This document shows, in pieces, positions 51,999-63,052 of a stretch of 64,000 nucleotides of DNA. The DNA comes from Schizochytrium sp. TIO01 (Eukaryota > Sar > Bigyra > Thraustochytrida > Thraustochytriidae): NCBI GenBank assembly GCA_004764695.1, contig SMSO01000033.1, positions 1,503,001 through 1,567,000 of the forward strand, read 5' to 3'. Numbering within the stretch: position 1 is the first letter of the stretch; each line of letters starts with the position of its first letter. The translations under genes were made by a program, and so were the position numbers. The notes beneath the pieces are model-generated. The model saw nothing but the letters and a program-made list of their open reading frames with translations, searched no databases and had not been told where the DNA came from.

Positions 51999-53580
51999 TT
52001 AGGCAAAGACACGAATGACGGCGGCGAACACCACAGCAAGAAGAGCGCTAGGGCCCTGAAAAGCAGCAGCACTGGGCGCAGTAGGCGAAGATGTGGAGCA
52101 AGTATCGTCCTCAGAAACAGAGTCAATGCCCTGGATCTCAACAGCCTCGCCTTCATCAGCGCAAGGGGTAGTGAGCCAGCCAGTGTACAGAGGAGCATTC
52201 ACATCAGTGCAGCTGTCAGCAGAGGCAATGGTGGTCGAGTCAGCGTTAGGCTCGAGGTACTTGCGAAGGAACTGACGGCTGTAGTTTGTGAGAAGGTCAG
52301 GGTAGAGGGCGGAGACAAAGTCACGGAGAACAACGTCGGGTTCGCCAGTCTTGGCACCAAACCAAGCGGTTCCAGCCTCGTCGCTGCTAAGAACGCGACC
52401 GTAGTCATAGACATTGCCTGCACGGCCAGCCTTGGTGAAGTTAAGGAAGTAAAGAACACGGTCACGGCACTTGGGGTCAATAGTACTCGAAGAAAGACTC
52501 GTAAAGGAAGACCTCGGCGTCAGCAGCAGCAGTGAGAAGTTGGCCAAGAGTGATGTTGTCAAGGTTGTTTCCGTTGGCTGCGCCCATGGTGTAGAGCTCA
52601 GTGGTGAGCTCAGCTCCGGCAGCCATCATCAGCTCATAGTCAACAGTACCGCTCTCGCGAATGTAGTACTGGCTGACAATAGTGTCGTTGGTCAACTCAC
52701 TGCAGTCATCGCTGGTGATCGGGCTAACGTATTGGGTGGTGTAGTTGCTGACACGGTCGATGCTGAAGGCAGCCATCTTAGTCTTACCGTTAGATGCCTC
52801 CTCAGAAGCAATCTGATCATCAACCTCATCAACTGTGCAGTTGTAACGAGCTGTGACGGCGTCGTATACATCTTGGGCAGCCTGCTCACGGTTGAAGAAG
52901 AGAGAGAAGAATTTAATCCACTCGAAGGAGGCGAGGGGGTCATCCTCAGAAGAAGCCTTAGTGTAATAGTGGGGGATGCTAGTGTCAAAAGATGTGTAAG
53001 ACGAAGAGTAGAACACAAAGTCAACATCCTGGTTGGCCTCGCTGATAGTGGTGCTATCGTAGAGTTCGCCAGCTTCGTAGAGCTCGATCAGGCAATCGTC
53101 GGTGATGTATCCCCAGGAAGAGACATAGTACATGAGACTGGTGCGCTGGTTGATGTACTCGAAGAAGGCAAAGTTCGTCGAAGAGTCCACACCGACGGCT
53201 TTCACCGGGATGGACACGACTTGGGTAGTTTCGTTGGTCTCCACATCGGGAGCAGGCGTACCACAGAGATACAAGTAAGTGGTGACTCCTTGGGAATCAG
53301 TCACAACCTTGTAGTTCTTGTGGTACGTCACGTTCCAGTATGCACTCAGCTCGGGGTACACCTTGGTGGGGAAGTAGTCGGTGTTGGCATCGTAATCACC
53401 ATCACAGACACACGAGCGGATCTCGCGGTTAGCAAAGTAGTTCTTTGCGTTGGTCAAGTCTCCAAGCACAACCAGGACCATGGCCATGAGGTAGACACGG
53501 AGCACCTTGTACGAAGCAAAGTGCACCGGGAAGGTCCAGCGCGGAGCCTTCTGGTTCTCATTCATCATGCTCACACCCAT
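51999..53580 (-). CDS. Periplasmic-binding-protein-like surface protein, probably GPI-anchored, with a frame break
   Basis: A GC-rich, well-biased gene split over two overlapping frames. Part A runs from ATG (53578-53580) to TGA at 52477-52479 (367 residues); part B continues in the +1 frame from about 52478 to TAA at 51999 (about 159 residues). Joined length is about 526. Part A begins with a signal peptide or anchor (about 26-46, VLRVYLMAMVLVVLGDLTNA), then a Cys-containing segment with LYLCGTPAPDV, IPVKAVGVDSS and YVSSWGYITDDCLIELYEAG. These resemble the start of bacterial iron(III)-siderophore-type substrate-binding proteins (TroA-like fold), where a 'vPvkrvav.s' strand leads into the binding cleft. 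Part B holds the rest of the fold and ends with a Ser/Thr-rich spacer and a hydrophobic tail (LLAVVFAAVIRVFA), as in GPI-anchored proteins. An iron or siderophore role is inferred. The break may be sequencing error, mutation or programmed frameshifting. Confidence 0.7.
52476..52485 (-). other. Frame break at TAC-TAT-TGA-C
   Basis: Reading on the minus strand, frame A ends TAC TAT TGA; dropping one T gives TAC TAT GAC CCC and continues in part B without loss of coding character. UGA followed by C is a known weak stop context and is found at some +1 programmed frameshift sites, but a single-base error is simpler. Confidence 0.75.
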
Positions 53581-55440
53581 TTTGTATTCACCACTAATGG
53601 TATTGTCAAGCGTATCTCCAAAACCTCCCGCGTGTGCTAACGCAGGCAGCCGAGTTTGCGATTTGCAGCTCTTCGAAGTCACCAATGCTCTTACGGCTTA
53701 GAATGGTGCCAGCCATGCTTTAGTATAATATAGGACTCCACTACCCGAAATTCTATCATCGACCATTGTTGGAGGGGACAGGGCGAACAAATCAAAAACA
53801 AAAAACAAAAAACAAATTAAAACATTTTTAATCACATTGGTATGTATAGTTAGCTAGTTACTACAAAAAAATTAAAATAATTACAGAATAAACAATAGAA
53901 TCAAAAGAAATAATAAAAATAAAAGAGACGCAAAGAGATGCAAATTATAGGCTTCTTGAGCAGTGAATTGTAGGGAGGGACTCTTTACTCCTTCCGAGAG
54001 AGGGCCTTCGATCTGCATTGCGAAGAGGGAAAACTAATAAAAGGACGTCGTCCTTCGAGTTCTTCCTTCCTTCCTTCCTTCCTTCCCTCACTTCTATTCT
54101 TACAACTTTTATTTCATTTAAAAGATCTATCTGCAGTACCAACCACCACAAATAACCCTACCTAGCTGATACTCGTACTGTTTGCTAACTGCTACTTCCA
54201 AGGCATTCCTTTTTTGCAATTCTTAGATAAAATAAAATAGATGAAATAAAATAGTAATTAAAGAAATAAAGAATAAAAAACTAATAAAAGAAATTCAATT
54301 TCTAGCCTTTAAAAACTTTATTTAAAAAATCAGACTAACAGAAAAAAGTCGAAGACTCTTGACCACAGGGCCGTAGTCTGCTTCAGAAACCGCGGATCAG
54401 GCTACATATAAGTCCCGATGGAGCTGTTGCTGAGCGCATAACGACCCTTCTTAGCTCTAAAAGCTGATCTACGGCCTGACTTGAGGGCCCCGAGATGAGG
54501 AGAAAGGGCCCGACTCGAGAGCTTTTGCTCGGGATCTTCGATGTTTTTTCTTCGGTTCTCTCCATGTGGAAGATTTCGGCGCCACTTATTCTTTCTTTTT
54601 TATTTATTTATTTCTTTTTTCCCCTAGCGCCTAGACCACAATTTCTCCTCCCATTGTTAGCTGCATCCCAGTTTTAGTGTAATCATTGATTGTTTTTGAA
54701 AGTTTTAAAGATTAAAAATAAAATAGAATAAAACATTGAAGATGAGCGCAACGAATGAATGCATTTCTCTTCTTCTCTCTCTGTGACGTTTCTTTGTCGT
54801 TCGCGTTGAGTGCAATGCAATATTGCAGATGAGAGCTGCTTTGAGCTAAGAAGGGCTGCGTGCTTAGTAAGCGGCCGTCGACGATGACCATAGGTTAGGC
54901 TTCGGCTTCGAGACCAGTCTTTCCACAGCATTCTCTATTCGAAGCCTGAGCTTTCATTGTCTCCATCCATCGCAGAGTTGCGGAGTGGAGTGCTCTTTCT
55001 GATTACATACTATGTGCATATATATCATCTGCAGTACAAAACTTTTGGGGCTAAAGTTAATTTACAGTGGATCTTCGGAATGATGAAGCAAAAGCAAAAA
55101 CAAACAAAAAGCAGGAAAAGGAAAAAGAAAGAAGTCATAACAAGAAAGCACGTCACACAAAGCGACGAGAAATGAACAGATTTGCCTTTCTTTTTGTATC
55201 ACATAACTGAGCACCAAACTCGGACGGAGCTGCCCCAAAACAGGCTTTTGGCTTCCCATGCTCAGCGAAAGTTGAGCTTTAGTGCACAACTGCAGCAAAT
55301 TCATCATTAGCTTGTGCGTATCGATCGTGAAAGAAAGTGCCATTCATCTCGCCGCTTATCAATCGATCGATTACAGCAAAAAACTATAAACCATGACAAA
55401 TTTGTGGTGAGCATTTCCTTTCTTCCTTGTAATCCGAAGC
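53581..55440. other. Gene-free stretch with repeats
   Basis: Holds the promoter region of the substrate-binding-protein gene, a CTTC tract at 54061-54086, AT-only blocks at about 53810-53935 and 54222-54330, and moderately GC-rich stretches at 54360-54560 and 54840-54990. No gene is supported. Confidence 0.5.
54061..54086. repeat. (CTTC)n microsatellite
   Basis: About six TTCC/CTTC units. Confidence 0.9.
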
Positions 55441-55841
55441 TGCGAAACTAAAAGGGATCGGCGGAGGTTGTTTCGGGTTTCTCAAGCAATTCTTTTCAGA
55501 ATCTCCGCGAAAGCCGCCCCAACCTCTCAACCAATCTTAAGCTCATACTCGGCTCTCTCTCTTCAATCGTGCCTTTCGAGCATCCTATCGGACTGGACTG
55601 ACTTGAGACCTCGTCTCTTTAGCTCCTTAGTCACTCAATCATTCATTCATTCATTCAATCTCTTTCCCGCTTTTCCAGGCCCAGCCACAGAGGGACGGTG
55701 TACTATAGTCTCTGCAGCAATCAGAACTGCTGTCCTCTTTGATTCTTTATCGCCTATGTTTTCATTTCCTTCTTTGAGTTTCAGGCGGATAATGGAGTAT
55801 TGCAAAAAGAAGCAATGATTAACTTGCCCTGAATAAATGTA

Positions 55842-55870
55842 TATGTATGTATGTATGTATGTATGTATAT
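55842..55870. repeat. (TATG)n microsatellite
   Basis: About seven GTAT units. Confidence 0.9.
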
Positions 55871-57607
55871 ATGGGATGTGAGCGTTTGAGAAATGCAAAA
55901 GAAAATGGCACGCGACTGCTCGGGAGTTGAAGGAGAAATACTCAGTCGAGCTCGAAAATAGCCCTTCGGTCGCCGCGGTCCCTTGTGCCAGAGCCTGCAG
56001 AAGGGCCGCAGAGAGGCCCAAGCGGGCTCCAAATCCACGCTCGAACGAGGCGGTTCCGATGCGTGTGCGGGAAATCGTAGGTTTCGAAGCGACGATTATC
56101 AAAGCAAAGAAGGGGCCTCGTGACTTAGCTATAGCTAGTTAGTTACTAGTTACTTAGTTGGTTAGCAGTAGTTCGCGAACGCGTCCTTTTCTTTCTTGAT
56201 GGGCCTCTGCTAGGACCCTCTTAGTGTAAATAGGGAAAGTGGGACGGGAAAGAACTTTGGCCCTCTAGTACATACTATGCAGTGATACTACCAGTAGTTA
56301 AAAATAAATAAATTACTATTCAAGAAACGCAGTGCCTTAGGAGCTTTATCTAAGGCGCGCTTACGCAGCAGCTTGTATTTGATTCTTCTTAGAAATATAT
56401 TATTTTGTTTAAATAAACAATTGTACATTGTAAGAGTAATAAACACATCGATTCATTTTTAATAATTGAAAGTTATAAAAGTAAACATTTTAATTACCAG
56501 AGGAATTGAGTGGACGTCTACGCTCGTGCGTTAATCAATCTCTTTTCTCTCGTGCTGCGTCGGACGCCATGATAATATTAGTCAGCGACGGCAAACGTTG
56601 TTCACTCGATCGATCGTGCGGCGAGAAATGATTGGGTTTTCAGGACGCAACGGAAAAGTTGATCCAATTGCAATTCTTCTTTGGATTTTGCTGCGATCAT
56701 CATCATCATCATCAAAGAAAAGAAACCCCCCCAAAATTACCTACTACTGCTACTGTTCTGGATAGCTCCTAGATACCATTGTGTCCATAGCATACAACAA
56801 TCCTAACTGCGCTAGTAAGTGCTGGGAACTAGGAACTACTAGTCAAAGTGACTGCTAGATCTGTGTTTTCACAGTGAGGATTCCGCTTTCGCTCTCCATG
56901 AATTGTGCTACCATCCACTCCATGGTATCCACAGAGTCTCGCAATTCCCAGCAGCGTGAGCCCCTCCGCAACGCCAAACGTTTGAATGATACGCGTCAAA
57001 GCTTATAAACAACCGGCGCGAAGCACTGTTTATGCGGGTGAGCCTGCATTAATCAGCTTTCAGGGCCAGTCTGACCTTCAAGAGCAGTAGCAGCCATAAT
57101 TGACTTCAGTTAATATAAGGATATGAGTAAATAATGTTTATAATAATAATATTAAAAAAAAAGAGATTAAAACATAACTAATAACAATAATTAATATTAT
57201 TATTAAATAATAATAAAAGCATATAGTATAAATGATTATGCGCTCAACAGCCAAAGCTCCGAGAAAAGAATGAGATGATATTGCAGTGCTGATATTGAAT
57301 TTTTAGCTGTGGCTGCGATAACCACCTTATCCATGTAACAAGCAGAGCCTGATGAACCAACTTGATGCCTCTTTGTTTGTTATTTGTCCAGTTTCATTTC
57401 TTCGTTTGTTCGTTCGTTCCTTTGTGTGTTTGTTCGAATGATTTTGGATGGAGTACTGTGTGGTGATGAAGAATGATGACGATGGTAATGCTAGGTAGGG
57501 ACTAGGCACTGCTGGTAGCTTTATTTTTCCCGCAAGAAGGCTGGAAAGGAAAACTTTTTAGGTATCTAGAACTTGAAAGAAGAAGATGATGGCGATGACG
57601 ATGAATT

Positions 57608-57630
57608 CAATCAAATGATTCATTTGATTG
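57608..57630. repeat. Perfect hairpin, 11-bp arms
   Basis: CAATCAAATGA, a 1-nt spacer, then TCATTTGATTG. Confidence 0.8.
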
Positions 57631-57845
57631 GATTTTGGAAAGGCGAAGGGAGATCTAAACAGTGAATTTCAACCCTGCATAAGCTGGGACTCGAAGAGTG
57701 ATGAGCTAAATAGAAGAGTTCAAGAGCATCTCTCTTTCTGTTTCGCAGAAACAGCGACGCTACATCAAATCCCCCTTCGGCGAATGGTACGTTAGTTTTG
57801 TTTTTTCCTTTGTTTCTAAAATGTTTTATTTTAAATTTTAAAGGA

Positions 57846-57850
<5 letters not shown>

Positions 57851-57877
<27 letters not shown>
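57851..57877. repeat. Poly-A tract (27 A)
   Basis: Uninterrupted run of 27 adenines. It could mark the tail of an old retroposed sequence on the plus strand, but no source gene is seen upstream. Confidence 0.9.
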
Positions 57878-57878
<1 letters not shown>

Positions 57879-58648
57879 CACCATGACTACCCGTTAAAAA
57901 CGTATTAAAGAAATGACTTGGAATTAAATAAGCTAAATATCCTTCTTTGGAACAAAACCCAACACTGATTCGACTCTTCTATATTTGCTGCGCTCCAAGT
58001 TCACTATATCCTCATTACTGTTTCTGGTGCAAGTGGCGCCGAAGACGTTCGTCAAAATGTCCACAATGCACTGCTCTCGCGAAGGAGACTCACAAAGCAA
58101 ATCATTCGTCTCGCTACATTGATTGAAGTAGTTTCGCAATATCTTTCCCATTATTTTGTGACAGCCATTTTTATATTCTCTAGAGAATCGCAAAAGCGAT
58201 CGCAAACATCTCCTGTAGCAACTAATGGGACGCAGAGAGATGCCGCTTAATCGTTAGGTTGACTATCTGTGGTCCTCGTTCGACTCTTATTTATCTTATT
58301 TATTTGCCTTCTTTCATTCCTCTGAAGAAAGAGAAAAACCTTTTTAATGTAAATGATGCATGCATGTATTTACGCTTCTTCACATACAAACAGTACAACG
58401 CACGGAATCAGTGGATATTAGGTACATGCTGTAAGATCAAACACGAAGCCCACCTGCTTTGCTCAGAAAGCGAACGCAGGGAGGAGAGGGTCAGGATTGC
58501 GGCTGCAATTTCATGGAAACTATACAGCCGGATCTGATGTGGCGTAGAGCCTGCGGAGGTCTGTTGGCATGGAGAGCTTTATTTTACATTCCGCTGTTTG
58601 CTTTCTTTGCTTCTACCTACTTCATATGCGTCTCCTACTCGTGATTAA

Positions 58649-58683
<35 letters not shown>

Positions 58684-60110
58684 TATATTATTTTTTTTGA
58701 AGAAGAATTTTAGCATAAAAAGGGTAAAAATGGCTCCAATGAAAAGATCTCCTTAATTGTTACATGCATATCTACCCACCATGTATGAATAAGGCTGAGA
58801 TAAAGAGTCAACTGCTCTGTCGCGTGCTCTTTCCTCTTTCCCCAATAAGAGGTAGCGACTAGCCAACTAGCTAACTAGCCCGTTAGCGGCAAGTCTTCTT
58901 TGAAAGGAATAGAGCTTTTCCTTATAGTTAGTCCTTTTCCATCGTTTCACAAGAGTTTGAAGAAGCCCAAAGGTACTCCTCCGTAGTACGTTTTGATAAT
59001 ACCGATGGAAACCGATGCTCACGAGCGCCAGTCGGCGCTAGTCAGCGGATGGTAGGGGGTTCAATAACACGAATTGTAGATCAGTCAGCAGAACTTGAAG
59101 GTCCTTGAGACCTTTAGTCCAGGAATTCATTTGTTTGCGCTTGAATAAGAATCAATTGAACATACTTGACCGAAAATTGCATGTATGGAAGAGGGCTCGG
59201 CCGTATCGCTACATTTTACCCAGACTACTGATTTCTTTGCAAACTAAATTTGGCGCGCTCTTTTTGAGGCAAATCAACTGTGAAACAAAGTAGATACCGA
59301 TCAACCTAGGTTCTATTAAGCTTTCAAGAATATCTGCCTAGGTTGGGCCAGAGACTAACTTAAGCTTGCGAAAGCGCTAAATCGAAGAAGAATGTGTATT
59401 ATTGTTGTCCCCTTTTCTATTTCAGAGGGATTCAATAAAGGAGAGCTCTTTTGGCGGACAAATGGATCACTGGATTTGGCTGCGGCTACTCAGCAGTGAG
59501 CCGGGAACGGCCAGCAAAAGTTGAAGAGCGGAAACCTTGGAAGTGAAAATCTATGATTTCTGAAAGCTGCCGAATGTAAATTTCATCAACAAAACCAACA
59601 GAAACACATCTCAATAGTTCACTTTACCTGCTTGGATAGTGACTATTACACATCAACACACAGAGGTAAGATAACCAGGGTCGTGCCGAGAAAAGTAATA
59701 CAATGATGGTAATTCGTCTGCCTGTGCACTTGTGCTTTAAGTTCTCATATTCTCTAGGCCCCTACTTTTAATACCTGAGATGATTTGCTTTGCTATTACA
59801 TTCGTTTTAATCTATGATCATTAACAATGTGTCCCTGTGCATAAGGGACGAACTTGAAGAAAGCAATCGCAGAAAAGGAGAAGGGCCAAGCGATCCCTGG
59901 CTACCGCCGCTGAAAGTATCGCTAAGAATAGAGAAGGGCATGTTTCCTCGCAACCAGCGAATTCTGAAACCTGCACATCAGGCAACTTTCCATCATTAGC
60001 GGCTGGCTATCTCTGCCGGAGTCTCATGCACTATGAAAATACTGCCTCAGGAGTAAAACGAAGGCTCGAGAACTCTAAATGCAATTATACCTCTCGTCCC
60101 CTGAGTAAGT
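57878..60110. other. Gene-poor stretch
   Basis: A minus-strand frame at 57933-58205 (no ATG at its start; Met at the IMGKILRN position) has a polar, coding-like composition ending LGFVPKKDI and could be an exon. An AAT tract lies at 58648-58681. A short ATG-started frame at 59814-59999 has no recognisable domain. Nothing else is seen. Confidence 0.4.
58648..58681. repeat. (AAT)n microsatellite
   Basis: About eleven AAT units leading into an AT-rich segment. Confidence 0.92.
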
Positions 60111-60119
60111 TTCGTCTGC

Positions 60120-60330
60120 TTAGAAGCTCGCGTTGTCGAGCAAACTAAAGAGGATACGGGCTTGGGTTTCAACAACCGCAACAAAACTTTCCATTTTTTG
60201 TTGAATTGTTTTTCAGAATTCAGCCTTGGTTTTAGGTTTTTCCAAATTTTCTTTGATTTCGATTCCTTTGCTTTTCTTCTCAAACACTTTCGTGTTCGTA
60301 AGGGCATCTTTAAAGGACTTTCATTCTTGA
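60120..60330 (-). pseudogene. Possible gene remnant with an internal stop
   Basis: A minus-strand frame ending at TAA (60120-60122) reads as a lysine/glutamate-rich helical segment (for example DALTNTKVFEKKSKG), is interrupted once by TGA at 60213-60215, then continues (QKMESFVAVVETQARILFSL). A second frame in the same stretch starts with ATG (60341-60343) and is open for 98 codons but is unnaturally basic. The first frame looks more protein-like, so a decayed gene or exon is possible. No family is recognised. Confidence 0.2.
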
Positions 60331-61374
60331 GATTAAACTGCATCCGCCATGGATTATTATTTGCCTTTCACACTCCAACTGATTGGACCTCGTTATTCGA
60401 AAGGCCAATTATATAGAACCGTCCGCTGTTCCTGCTGCCGTGGGGACATTGTATAGTCTAGCAAAGGATCAGGATTCTGAGTGACAGAAAAGATCTCGTA
60501 CGGAGGTGCGTGCACAAGCTGATTAGTCGTGGCCTCGTGGCAGCAGGTAGGTATGGAAACAAAACAACGGAGCTCGTAAGACTTGCTCGAGGTGTGCACA
60601 AATAAATGAATACGCAAGCTCCACATTCAAGTTTCTATTCAAAACTTTTTAAAGTTCTTTTGTATTCTTTTTGTTATACCTAGTACCTTGATACATATCT
60701 AGTTCTTTTCTTTTTTTTGATGTTATGAGTTTTTCTCTGGGGAAGAAAAACCTCATGCTGTACATCGATACTCTCCAAAGGAGCGAGCGCGTTGCGTACA
60801 CAATGACATCAACCCGTGGCCACACTGGGACGAAGTTCGTTCTAAAGTGTAGGTAGTAGATGTGGTAGGTACTGGTTTCACCTCCTCTCAAGTTGGGGTT
60901 TATTTGTTCTCATCATCACAAATTGCAATCACTCAGAGTATTCTGCACATCATCATCGGGATTAAATGTCATTGATTGTCATTGCTCGATTTCGCCAACT
61001 TTTGCAATACCTCTCATGCAGAAGCCCCTCACTAATCTAGCAAGCAAAGCTCAGTACTTTCTGATCCAAAAAGCATTTTCTAGACAGCCGCGAATGTAAA
61101 TTCATCTTTTATTGTATTTTACTTATTATCAGGAAAGGAAGGCAAGCTAGCTCGAGCTCGGAGTTCCAAACCTTTGCAAGTCCCGGACTACCAAAGGCAG
61201 CTCTTTATGATCAGATTGTCTAAAGCAATTTGATCTTCAATCGGTTACTTCTCAACATTTCATTCCTTGTATATCTTGCGCCTTTATTTTGCATCTCCGG
61301 AGAGAATAATCATAGTGAGAAGAAGATGAGCCGAAAAGAAGTACGTATAATTATTTATTCAGGTGGATTCTATT

Positions 61375-61408
<34 letters not shown>

Positions 61409-63052
61409 TTTGTGAATATATTTGTTTTCTTTTTTTTAATTTCTTCAGGCCAAAAAGTTTTAAGAGCATTTGGATTCCACCTCAAGTCATTGTCTTGCTT
61501 AAACTCTCTATGTTCAATTACCCAAGCTGCAATGACAGTCGGCGTATCATCTGATAAGAAGCAGGTTTCAAATTGAATATTGCCAGCTCATGAAAAAAAG
61601 GTTTCTTCGCTTCCCCGAATTGCCGCGAGCTTGCAAAACTTGGATTCATCCCCCCTGCTGCTGACTGTTTTTGTGCATTCCCCATATTCCCTGCTATGAA
61701 GTACTTTCTTCCTTCTAATTTTAATTGGATACTTCCTAGTGCTATTTATCCTTTTCTTTTAAATCGTAATTATATAGCACCTAGATACCTAGCTTGGTAT
61801 AGTTACGACTTCTCGTAAGTGTATTATATGTTTTGAAGTGGTTGGTGAGCAACAGCTACGAATTCTGAGATGATCGGCATTCATCTCGGCAACTTAAGAA
61901 AGCATTGCACATCCAAAGAACCTACCTATGTGCGCAACTGGAGTGCATCACTATCAATGTAAACGATATTGTCGACTGCAATTTTGTCAAGCCGTCCTTT
62001 ACAACTATTTTAAAATCAATCATAGCAGTCACCAAAATGAAAATGAAAATTTAGACTGCCTGCTACTAGCAGATGTAGCCACAGTCGCTCTCTTACTTCC
62101 AGGGCTTTTCAATTTCATGCATTTGTCCACCCATTTTGCAAAATTGAGTGCGATTGCAAGGAGATCTTACATTCGAACAAGATCCCATGCCGGTGCGCAC
62201 CTGCATATTATCGAATCAATTGGACACCGCCAGCCGCGAGAGCTACAAAGTTTGCAAACCGATGGAAATTGGGCTCGTGAAACTTCCTGAAGTAAATCCA
62301 CCTTCAACAGTACGTATTTACTACTACCAGGTACTAACTCCTCAAAATCATTTTTGCATATGAGTGTGTGCAAGTTTTGTGATACGAGTATTGAAATTAT
62401 TAGCAACCTTCTCTAGTGGGGAATCCCATTGCAACCAAAACCTCGCCAAATGAAGGGCAAATAACTTCTTATGATCAATTCTGCTCATCAAGACGAGCAT
62501 AGATATCAATTGATCATTTCAATGATAATCATTGCATGTATCAGACGAAACTTTATTAAATGAGTCTAAACATTGCAAAACCTAGCATCCTATGAAAACC
62601 AACACACGCACATGGTGACCAGTTACAGATGCTTTCGTAGTGGAATTTAGCAATGTACCTACTATGGGTTGAGTCCAAGATCGAACAAGCACTCAAGATC
62701 TAATCCAACAAACGTACAGAAATTTTGTAAATATTATAATGACCCGGAAACACTGTACCAGCTCGAACAACGCTTTTCTCATTATCAAACTAGGAATGGA
62801 TTCCCTTTCTCCTTACGGATGGCAGCACGAACAAGGCGAAAAAAATCAAGACAATTGTTTAAAGGGGCTAATTAGATTAAAGGGCTATAAAGAGGCTCAA
62901 AATAAATAGACCGAATAATTACGGAGGACAGCGGCACCACCACCCAACTTGAAGCCAATAAGTGCGGAAAGTATCAGCAAATCGTCTCTAGCTGCGTGGG
63001 TGTTTGCGCTGCGGTGGCGGCGAAGACATCCGGCGGGGCTTTCTGTGCTTGG
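60331..63052. other. Gene-poor stretch upstream of the pseudouridine synthase gene
   Basis: Contains a poly-T tract at 61377-61405 and short open frames on both strands without domains (for example 60393-60626 on the minus strand and 62669-62875 on the plus strand). The last 100-150 bp, which are GC-rich, should hold the leader of the synthase gene. Confidence 0.45.
61377..61405. repeat. Poly-T tract (29 T)
   Basis: Uninterrupted run of thymines. With the poly-A tract at 57851 it bounds a roughly 3.5-kb gene-poor segment. Confidence 0.9.

Larger units (their letters stand above)
55441..57840. other. Gene-poor stretch
   Basis: Contains a short ATTC run near 55640, a TATG tract at 55842-55870, a GC-rich exon-like segment at 55920-56130 with open frames on both strands but no ATG-started gene, an ATC run at 56696-56714, and an AT-only block at 57110-57240. 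I see no clear gene. Confidence 0.45.

Noticed and set aside
52476-52562. Small intron joining the two parts of the binding-protein gene
   Set aside because: GT and AG pairs in the overlap would give introns under about 60 nt with no branch or pyrimidine tract, so a frame shift or error is more likely.
52471-53640. 389-codon plus-strand frame
   Set aside because: Antisense shadow of the substrate-binding-protein gene, caused by its strong codon bias; signal peptide and fold motifs are on the minus strand.
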